Source: a virus | DNA: 31,277 bases | Virus record (IMG/VR): IMGVR_UViG_3300035670_000904 | Coordinates: 1 to 31,277 of that record | Reading direction: 5' to 3' (one strand) | Shown here: positions 22,682 to 28,511 of the stretch, one piece after another | Numbering within the stretch: the stretch's first letter is position 1 | Layout: each line of letters begins with the position of its first letter | Position numbers and translations under genes: made by a program | The notes under the pieces: generated by a model | Database searches by the model: none | What the model was told of the DNA's origin: nothing | What the model saw: the letters and a program-made list of their open reading frames with translations, nothing else

Positions 22682-23272
22682 TTAAGAACCCGTAGACCCA
22701 AATCCACCTTCTCCTCTATCACTATCACTTAATGTATCAGTTTCAATAAATTCAATTTTAGGATAAGGTAAAATAAGAATTTGACAAACCCTGTCACCAA
22801 CTTTATATGATAAGGAATCCAACCCATTTGTTTTATTAAATGTTGCTTGTAGTTCTCCTCGATATCCTGAATCGATTACACCAACCGAATTACTTAATGA
22901 TAGTTCAGTATTTCTAATTGAGGAACGTGGAAAGACTAATCCCACAAATCCCTCAGGAATTTCCAACGCAACACCCAATCCATACGTTATTTGAAATGTG
23001 GTGTTAGAAATGATTGACGTTGCAACCAAATCTAAACCAGCATCACTTTTTTTAGCGTATTTTGGAACCACAGCATTTTCATGTAACTTTTTAAATTTAA
23101 CCTTTAAAATTGCTGGGTTGGATAAGAAGTCTGTTTTAATATCCGAATGTAACTGACCCAATATTTTATCTAATTCACCTAAAAATCCAATATCTTCCGG
23201 CTCATCCGAATTCAATTCTCTTTCGAGTTCTTTTAGTTTTTTAATATAGTCTTCTATTTCATTCTTTTCCAT
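22682..23272 (-). CDS. dut: dUTPase with helical N-terminal extension
   Basis: This encodes 196 residues. All five trimeric dUTPase motifs are present: DAGLDL (77-82), PRSSI (115-119), GVIDSGYRGEL (131-141), VGDRVCQILILP (158-169) and RGEGGFGSTG (186-195), including the Asp and Tyr that position and select the uracil deoxyribose. It hydrolyses dUTP to dUMP, keeping uracil out of DNA and supplying dUMP alongside the dCMP deaminase. About 55 N-terminal residues (MEKNEIEDYIKKLKELEREL and so on) precede the catalytic core and are predicted helical; typical enzymes are about 150 residues. It overlaps the upstream small gene by 14 bases. Confidence 0.95.
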   Translation of the reverse strand: MEKNEIEDYIKKLKELERELNSDEPEDIGFLGELDKILGQLHSDIKTDFLSNPAILKVKFKKLHENAVVPKYAKKSDAGLDLVATSIISNTTFQITYGLGVALEIPEGFVGLVFPRSSIRNTELSLSNSVGVIDSGYRGELQATFNKTNGLDSLSYKVGDRVCQILILPYPKIEFIETDTLSDSDRGEGGFGSTGS

Positions 23273-23489
23273 CTGTTTGATTTTTTTTATCTAAAATCCA
23301 TTTATCCAATTTTCGTATTCTATCTTTTAATTCATTGTCCATTGGTCTTAAACAACACTCAACGAAAACATCGGTAACCCTTTGTAGTTCTTCCAATGTT
23401 ATTGATATACCATGTTGACCAACAAATTCCAAAGCTAACTTACTTTGGGATTGTCTAAGAATTTGAATATCTCTACTATAGAATTCCAT
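23259..23489 (-). CDS. Small uncharacterised helical protein
   Basis: This encodes 76 residues, alpha-helical and charged (SRDIQILRQSQSKLALEFVG, then LEELQRVTDVFVECCLRP). Two adjacent Cys occur at about residues 45-46. The stop lies inside the dUTPase start region (14-base overlap), implying translational coupling with dut. I recognise no domain. It belongs to the cluster of small accessory genes between the glycosyltransferase at 23747 and dut. Confidence 0.7.
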   Translation of the reverse strand: MEFYSRDIQILRQSQSKLALEFVGQHGISITLEELQRVTDVFVECCLRPMDNELKDRIRKLDKWILDKKNQTDGKE

Positions 23490-23503
23490 TATTTTTTTGT
23501 TTA

Positions 23504-23734
23504 TTATTTGTAATACTCGGGAGTATTTTTTCTATCGATGATACATTCAATAGGCATTTTCATAATTGAAATACTTTCACTTGAACGAACATCACCCGCT
23601 CTGTATTTTGACGCAACAATTGTCGCCTCTTCAACGGTTTCAGCTTCTAAAATGTATTTAACTTTTTGAAGTCTTGGATTTCCGTTTCTGTCCATTTGTT
23701 CGGTTTCATAACCGATAGTTACTAAATAATGCAT
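23504..23734 (-). CDS. Small protein resembling DUF4494
   Basis: This encodes 76 residues. HYLVTIGYETEQMDRNGNPR followed by QKVKYILEAETVEEATIVAS fits the beta-strand, K-V-x-x-x-Y-L-V/E, then 'sfTEAE' helix pattern of DUF4494, a small domain I associate with Bacteroidota and their phages. The match is by eye and moderate. If right, it supports a Bacteroidota host. The function of the domain is not known. The gene is spaced 12 bases after the glycosyltransferase and 14 before the next small gene, consistent with one operon. Confidence 0.65.
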   Translation of the reverse strand: MHYLVTIGYETEQMDRNGNPRLQKVKYILEAETVEEATIVASKYRAGDVRSSESISIMKMPIECIIDRKNTPEYYK

Positions 23735-23746
23735 GATTTTTTGTTT

Positions 23747-24973
23747 TTAATTGTTTATAATTGATTTAAAGAATTGTGTTCTGTTTTCAGAAACTGTTTT
23801 TAGTGAATATTTGTCTTTTACCGTTTCATATAATCTATTTCCTAAGTCCTCAGATAAATTGGGATTTTCAATGATTCGTTTCATATTTCTTGCCCAATCT
23901 TTATGATTTTTAGAAGGTTGTACTATAAGTGCATTTCCATGATTATTAAAAACTCCTTGGTCAACTGCAGATATTAAATCTAACGTGTAAGGTTTAACTC
24001 CACTAGCAATTACAGGTTTTTTATGAAAACCGGCTTCAATAATTTTTAATTGTGATTTATTACTATTAAACTCGTTTTCGAATAAAGGTGCCAATGATAC
24101 GTCAAAATTATTATAGTTTGTTGCGTAATCATTTATTTTTTTTGTCCACATTCTTCTATATGGTTTTTCATTATCATCATATGGAAGTTCACTAAACGAA
24201 AGAAGATATTTCTTATAATCCTCATCTAATACTTTATATTTGTCGGTAAACATGTTTTCATATTTAAACCAAACTGTTTCATATGGGAGGATTTCTCTTT
24301 TTCTTACTTGATTTGTAACTTTATCAAATTCAGTAACAGTACCCCTTAAATCAAAACCACAAAGTACAAATTGTGCTTTATCTTTAAAACTCGAATAGAT
24401 TGACGATATCCCACTTGTCATTAAGTCTAAATCGTGTAAGTGAGATGAACCACCTAACCATCCGAATCTTATTTTGTCCGATTTAGTGGGTTTTGGTTTG
24501 AATTGTTCTTCATCAGGATTGACAGCATTTGGAAAAACCTCAACATTTTTTACACCTAATTTTGTTTTTATTGTGTTTGCAAAATAGGGTGTTGTGGTTG
24601 TTATATAGTCAGAAAGTCTCAACATTTGGACTTTCTTTTCTGCAATTTTGTTTTGTTTTATTTGAAGATACATTGGATGTTTTTGGTCTACATTCCAAAA
24701 ATCGTCAATGTCCATGATTGTCTTAATCCCCTTTTCTTTTAACCAAGTTAATCGTTTAATGTTTTCATCATGACTTGTTTTGTGGATAAAACTATGGAAA
24801 ACAACAATATCGTAGTTTTCAAAAAATTTATCTTGATTAGGTACGTCGAATGAAATGTCGATATGGAAATCCTCAGAATAGTTGTCACCAATAAATTTAT
24901 ATGGGTCTAATATTCTAAATTTACCGACACCATGTTGGTCGGAAGGGATTGCAAGTATTCTAATTTTTGACAT
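23747..24973 (-). CDS. GT-B fold glycosyltransferase (family 4-like)
   Basis: This encodes 408 residues. The N-terminal half begins IRILAIPSDQHGVGKFRILD, with a HGVGKFR turn often seen in phage glycosyltransferases, and includes IKTIMDIDDFW, a possible acceptor-domain motif. The donor half includes KIRFGWLGGSSHLHDLDLM and the signature QLKIIEAGFHKKPVIASGV near residue 335, with Glu and the Pro-Val-Ile-Ala-Ser turn of family 4 enzymes. It is the largest of the three transferases here. A 53-base gap with an inverted repeat precedes it. The substrate is unknown; candidates are hypermodified DNA bases, capsid decoration or host envelope glycans. Confidence 0.87.
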   Translation of the reverse strand: MSKIRILAIPSDQHGVGKFRILDPYKFIGDNYSEDFHIDISFDVPNQDKFFENYDIVVFHSFIHKTSHDENIKRLTWLKEKGIKTIMDIDDFWNVDQKHPMYLQIKQNKIAEKKVQMLRLSDYITTTTPYFANTIKTKLGVKNVEVFPNAVNPDEEQFKPKPTKSDKIRFGWLGGSSHLHDLDLMTSGISSIYSSFKDKAQFVLCGFDLRGTVTEFDKVTNQVRKREILPYETVWFKYENMFTDKYKVLDEDYKKYLLSFSELPYDDNEKPYRRMWTKKINDYATNYNNFDVSLAPLFENEFNSNKSQLKIIEAGFHKKPVIASGVKPYTLDLISAVDQGVFNNHGNALIVQPSKNHKDWARNMKRIIENPNLSEDLGNRLYETVKDKYSLKTVSENRTQFFKSIINN

Positions 24974-24979
24974 TTTTAA

Positions 24980-25004
24980 TTGTTATATGTTTAAATGATA
25001 ACAA
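24980..25004. repeat. Inverted repeat in the leader of the glycosyltransferase gene
   Basis: TTGTTAT (24980-24986) and ATAACAA (24998-25004) form a 7-bp inverted repeat with an 11-base spacer, six bases upstream of the minus-strand ATG at 24973. No T-run follows in the leftward direction, so it is not a clear terminator. It may be an operator-like site, or chance in AT-rich DNA. No TATTTATA is present in this gap. Confidence 0.3.
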
Positions 25005-25026
25005 AAAAAATTCAAAAAACAAAACC

Positions 25027-25599
25027 TTATTTAGCCTTATTTACTCCTGTAATTTTACCTTTGAAAATGGAATCACCAACTTTTAAAACTAAATTTTCAT
25101 TAATTGTCGATGTTTGCTGTGCGGTTAATATTTGATTCAGTTTCTCGTCTAAGACTTTTCTAATGGTGTTTTCTATTAAAACTGAAATTGAATTCATATC
25201 AATATTTGAAACTGATGTGGTTTTTTGTTGTTGTGATGGTTTTGATTTTGAGGATACGCCTTCTTGTTCCATTAATCTCTTTGCACCTTTTACAAAGTCC
25301 ATGTCTAATGTATCATTTAAAGATATTTGTGGTATTGGGTTTTCCATCATCGCCTTTTTAATTGCATCAGGTAATTTAGAATTTTGAATCTTATCCATAT
25401 TAACGGTTGGATTTGATTTTACGTTTTGTGGTTGTTGAGGTTGTTGTGACTCTAATATGTCTTCTGTTGATGTTAAAAATGCGTCTCTATTTATGTTTCC
25501 AGTTTCGAATGAACCAGAATCCACTTTATTCATTACTTTTTTTGCTTGTACTAATTTGTGCATTAAATCATTTTCAGTTATCGCTCCTTTTTGTGACAT
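25027..25599 (-). CDS. Uncharacterised Gln-rich putative structural protein
   Basis: This encodes 190 residues. The sequence alternates helices with polar Gln/Ser/Lys-rich linkers (ESQQPQQPQNVKSN and KSKPSQQQKTTSVSN). A conserved-looking segment LPDAIKKAMMENPIPQISL occupies the middle, followed by a helix ending RLMEQE. The C-terminus is a helix (ISVLIENTIRKVLDEKLNQI) and a beta pair (ENLVLKVGDSIFKGKITGV). This build is common in phage head or neck proteins, but I know no named family. It lies within the leftward late block, 26 bases after the WYL-like gene. Confidence 0.7.
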   Translation of the reverse strand: MSQKGAITENDLMHKLVQAKKVMNKVDSGSFETGNINRDAFLTSTEDILESQQPQQPQNVKSNPTVNMDKIQNSKLPDAIKKAMMENPIPQISLNDTLDMDFVKGAKRLMEQEGVSSKSKPSQQQKTTSVSNIDMNSISVLIENTIRKVLDEKLNQILTAQQTSTINENLVLKVGDSIFKGKITGVNKAK

Positions 25600-25625
25600 A
25601 TCTATAATACTTTTTTTAATTATAA

Positions 25626-26531
25626 TTAATTTAACAGTAACATTAAAGATTTAATTCTATTAATATTTTCTTGTAATGGTTCTGTTTGTGTGGGCTCGGT
25701 TTGTGTTGGTTCCGTCTGAATTGTCTCGTCAGATACGGTAATACCGTTTTTAGATAAGATATTTGATAATTCATTATTTGATGATATCTCAAATCTTCTT
25801 CTCGTTCCCGAACCTGGATTTAGATTACCTCCCACCTCTTTTTGTGAATTAACCCATTCGTCTTGTTTTAATTTATACAAATCTTTCACAGCATTTAAAT
25901 AATCATTTGTGTTGATTATTTTATTTCCGTTGACATCTTTAATGTTTGTTTGTAATTTTTTAAATATATCACCTACGAAATCTTTTGGTCGTTCTTCAGG
26001 AGTTACGGATGGTTTATCATCTGTTTTAGGTTGTGGTAATACTTGTTTAGTGGGTTGTGGTTTCACCTCAGGTTCTGATTTGGTTATTTGTTGTGTTGGT
26101 TTAACCTCTGGTGTCTTACCCCAATCAGTTGTAACATATGTAACTGACATTGGTCCACTTTTTGATTCCTCCCCTTCTTTATATCCCGGTCTTTTATTAT
26201 CGAATGTTTCATCATTCATGATTTGAAGATTACTCATTCTATTCACCATAAATGTTCTCCATCCTGTTTTGGTAAATCCTTTTTTGGATGTTGATGGTGG
26301 TTGTACAAACGCCCTAACGATTAGGTTACCCTTTTTACTTAACCCTAAAGCAACCACCTCCGCCCTAACTCTAACACCTGGTTTAACACTTTCCTTTTCA
26401 GGTGATTTTGGACCACTATAATAAAATGTAATAGGATTCCTATTGGTTATTGCGTCAACCAATGGTTTTGTTTTTCTACCTTTTAAAAAATCCTGTTCTT
26501 CAAGTATATTGAAGATTATTTTATTAAACAT
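25626..26531 (-). CDS. Tagged protein with a WYL-like domain
   Basis: From the ATG at 26531, one base after the upstream stop, it encodes 301 residues; a longer frame to 26579 lies inside the upstream gene. Residues 1-12 (MFNKIIFNILEE) look like a T4 capsid-targeting peptide ending in L-E-E. Residues about 33-108 (PITFYYSGPKSPEKESVKPG, RVRAEVVALGLSKKGNLIVR, then GWRTFMVNRMSNLQI) resemble a WYL-type beta-barrel, which in bacteria binds ligands or nucleic acid. Next comes a Pro/Thr/Lys linker and a helix. The end has three TEPTQ-type repeats, then LQE and the tag-like helix NINRIKSLMLLLN. With possible tags at both ends it is the best candidate for an internal head protein. The WYL assignment is by eye. 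Confidence 0.72.
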   Translation of the reverse strand: MFNKIIFNILEEQDFLKGRKTKPLVDAITNRNPITFYYSGPKSPEKESVKPGVRVRAEVVALGLSKKGNLIVRAFVQPPSTSKKGFTKTGWRTFMVNRMSNLQIMNDETFDNKRPGYKEGEESKSGPMSVTYVTTDWGKTPEVKPTQQITKSEPEVKPQPTKQVLPQPKTDDKPSVTPEERPKDFVGDIFKKLQTNIKDVNGNKIINTNDYLNAVKDLYKLKQDEWVNSQKEVGGNLNPGSGTRRRFEISSNNELSNILSKNGITVSDETIQTEPTQTEPTQTEPLQENINRIKSLMLLLN

Positions 26532-26532
26532 C

Positions 26533-27171
26533 TTAAAAATCTGGGTATGTTTTTGTGTTACCGTATTTATTTCGTGCAATTGTTTCTATTCTATTATTAA
26601 TATCGACTATTGAACCGACATTATTTTGATTATCACCTTTTCCCTTTTCGTCACCATCTGATAATGCATTTGGATGAATTAAGGAATACTCATTATTATA
26701 ATTATATTGATTTCTTCCCATGTTATCTAAACGACTATTAATATCGGTTAAACTACCAACTGACCCATTATCACTTAAACCCTTACCTTTCTCATCACCA
26801 TCTGAAATAGCATTAGGATTATTTACACCATAACCTTTATTTTGGTTATATGTGTTTCTTGAAAGTAATTCGTTTCTATTTGAGATGTCCACGGAACTAC
26901 CGATTTCATTTTTACCTTTCTCGTCACCATCTGAAATCACATTAGGGTGGTTTGAACTATAACCATTGTCATTGGTGTATGTGTTTCTTGTTAAATTTGA
27001 TATTCTATTTTGTATATCTACAGAACTACCAATTTCATTTTTACCCTTTTCATCTCCGTCCGATATTGCATTAGGGTGGTTTGAACCGTAAGTATCAGTT
27101 GTTTTATATGAATTACGTGTGATGTGTTCGGTTCTAAATTTTTCCGCTAATATTTCTAATTGTGTTGGCAT
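26533..27171 (-). CDS. Tandem-repeat protein with DGDEKGK motifs
   Basis: This encodes 212 residues: an 18-residue helix, four tandem repeats of 43-48 residues (19-61, 62-104, 105-152, 153-199) and a partial fifth unit. Each repeat reads RNxYxxxxxY, then (H/N)PNA(I/L)SDGDEKGK, a Gly/Ser turn, VDI or TDI, NR and a short helix; the second copy has V for A. The DGDEKG core could be a metal-binding turn, D-x-D-x-x-G, of calcium-loop type. Repeats differ in codons, so the expansion is not recent. It is spaced one base from each neighbour in the late operon and is probably a virion protein, perhaps with one repeat per binding site. The family name is unknown to me. Confidence 0.75.
   Translation of the reverse strand: MPTQLEILAEKFRTEHITRNSYKTTDTYGSNHPNAISDGDEKGKNEIGSSVDIQNRISNLTRNTYTNDNGYSSNHPNVISDGDEKGKNEIGSSVDISNRNELLSRNTYNQNKGYGVNNPNAISDGDEKGKGLSDNGSVGSLTDINSRLDNMGRNQYNYNNEYSLIHPNALSDGDEKGKGDNQNNVGSIVDINNRIETIARNKYGNTKTYPDF
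26575..27117 (-). repeat. Four in-frame tandem repeats within the DGDEKGK gene
   Basis: Units are 129, 129, 144 and 141 bases, all multiples of three. The most conserved stretch encodes PNAISDGDEKGK. Synonymous differences between units show that selection acts on the protein, and there are no unique spacers as in a CRISPR array. Confidence 0.85.
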
Positions 27172-27172
27172 A

Positions 27173-27667
27173 TTAATTCATTAATTTTTTCATTCTTTCT
27201 ACTTGTTCAAAAAGGTTGAACGAGGTTATTGGTGTTATTGACGATTTATGTGAGTTACTTTTAACTAAATTTGTTGGTATTTTAAAACTAAATCTTTTTG
27301 TATGTTTTTTTAAGTGTGAATTTTTTCTTTCTCCTGTAATACCACCAATTTCGTCGGCTTGTTTTCTTGAATCTTTAATATTACTCACTAAATCTCTTTC
27401 ACCCTTTAAGAATTGTTTCGCCCATTTTTCCATAACGTCACCACCAGATAAATCATATTTTAATTTATCGTTTATTTTATCCATAGACTGTAGGTCATGG
27501 ATAATTCTCTTTAATTGTCCGTATTTTACTTTCTTATCCTGTAATAATTTTTTGGCACGATTAAGTCCGTCTTTATGTTCACCATTAAGACTAACAACAG
27601 TATGGTTGATTTTATCCAAAACATTCTGGGGGATGTCAAAAATTCTATGTTTAAGGTCTTTATTCAT
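27173..27667 (-). CDS. Basic helical protein with C-terminal tag-like helix
   Basis: This encodes 164 residues, Lys-rich and mostly helical (LKHRIFDIPQNVLDKINHTV, then LNRAKKLLQDKKVKYGQLKR). The first half resembles regions of small phage structural proteins that bind DNA or the head core. A basic segment (GERKNSHLKKHTKRFSFKIP) follows. The final residues FNLFEQVERMKKLMN contain L-F-E, an [LI]xE site, and the RMKxLM motif shared with the protease, scaffold and WYL-like protein. It overlaps the preceding gene by eight bases. I suggest an internal or core-associated protein; this is inference. Confidence 0.72.
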   Translation of the reverse strand: MNKDLKHRIFDIPQNVLDKINHTVVSLNGEHKDGLNRAKKLLQDKKVKYGQLKRIIHDLQSMDKINDKLKYDLSGGDVMEKWAKQFLKGERDLVSNIKDSRKQADEIGGITGERKNSHLKKHTKRFSFKIPTNLVKSNSHKSSITPITSFNLFEQVERMKKLMN

Positions 27668-28457
27668 TATCTTTTAGATGACTTATAACGTCATTGATTG
27701 TTAAATTATGACTTTTAAGTGAATTTTTTAAAGATTTAATTTGTTTTTTTATAATTGGGTCCACTTCAGTTATTTCATCATTTTTAGTCACAAAATCAGA
27801 ATCTTTTGATTTTTGTGAAAGAATCGATTCAATGAATTCTTCAATAAATTTTTTTGGGTTTTCAACCAATCTAACCTTATCATCGGGTAATTTTTCATCG
27901 TAACCCATTTTATTTAAACGCTCTTCAGCCTCTTTATCGTTTAAACCCAATTCATTTTTGAAATAATCTTCCGCTTCCTCCTTATCTTTATCTTTACCTA
28001 ATGTTTCCTCGTATCCTAAAGCGTCCTTCATTGCAATTTCCAAAATCTTACTTTTTGTTAATTGATTCGATTCGGCCCAATATCTTAACGAAGTGTGTGT
28101 ACCATGTACCCCATGAATTCCCATTGCACCTGCAGCGTTGTGTACAACCTCGTCTGAAGTCTTTTTTTGTGTTACACCTTTTGAGTTGAAGTTGGTGGGT
28201 TTTTTACTTCTCATTATATTACCCTTACCGTCTACAATCTCATCAAACTGTAATTCTGTTTGATTTTTTTCTTTTTTCTCCACTTTATCAGGGATTTCGT
28301 CATAATTGGTTTTATCGGAAAATTCTTTAGCCCATTTACCCCATTTCTTTTTTTCTTTTTTACTTGAACCCTTTTCATTGGCCTTCGCATAGAAGAATCT
28401 TTGTTGTGATTTTGAGGCAAATTTCTCCTCAATTACCTGTTTTATAAAATTATTCAT
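27660..28457 (-). CDS. Tagged protein with SKxQQRFF motif
   Basis: This encodes 265 residues and is the first gene of the long leftward block. Residues 1-11 (MNNFIKQVIEE) look like a capsid-targeting peptide with an I-E-E site. KFASKSQQRFFYAKANEKGS then KKWGKWAKEFSDKT (residues about 12-50) is a motif I know from many uncharacterised phage proteins. The middle has GAMGIHGVHGTHTSLRYWAE and DALGYEETLGKDKDKEEAED; the rest is charged and helical, ending in ISHLKDNE. A TATTTATA motif lies 16 bases upstream. I infer a head or internal protein from the tag and context. No catalytic motif is recognised. Confidence 0.75.
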   Translation of the reverse strand: MNNFIKQVIEEKFASKSQQRFFYAKANEKGSSKKEKKKWGKWAKEFSDKTNYDEIPDKVEKKEKNQTELQFDEIVDGKGNIMRSKKPTNFNSKGVTQKKTSDEVVHNAAGAMGIHGVHGTHTSLRYWAESNQLTKSKILEIAMKDALGYEETLGKDKDKEEAEDYFKNELGLNDKEAEERLNKMGYDEKLPDDKVRLVENPKKFIEEFIESILSQKSKDSDFVTKNDEITEVDPIIKKQIKSLKNSLKSHNLTINDVISHLKDNE

Positions 28458-28473
28458 CTAAATACAGTTTTTA

Positions 28474-28481
28474 TATAAATA
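28474..28481 (-). promoter_or_regulatory. TATTTATA motif driving the long leftward block
   Basis: An exact minus-strand TATTTATA lies 16 bases upstream of the ATG at 28457. It forms an outward-facing pair with the plus-strand copy at 28499-28506, the clearest evidence for the orientation of this motif. Confidence 0.7.
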
Positions 28482-28498
28482 TCAAATCTTAGGAAAGA

Positions 28499-28506
28499 TA
28501 TTTATA
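28499..28506 (+). promoter_or_regulatory. TATTTATA motif driving the appendage gene
   Basis: An exact copy five bases before the ATG at 28512, facing right, back to back with the leftward copy. T4-like spacing puts the transcription start on the A of the ATG. Confidence 0.65.
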
Positions 28507-28511
28507 GAAGT

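Noticed and set aside
26532-26579. N-terminal extension of the WYL-like gene
   Set aside because: It lies within the end of the repeat protein gene. The ATG at 26531, one base after that stop, fits the spacing of the operon.
26575-27117. CRISPR-like regular repeats
   Set aside because: The units are coding, in frame, of unequal length, and have no unique spacers.
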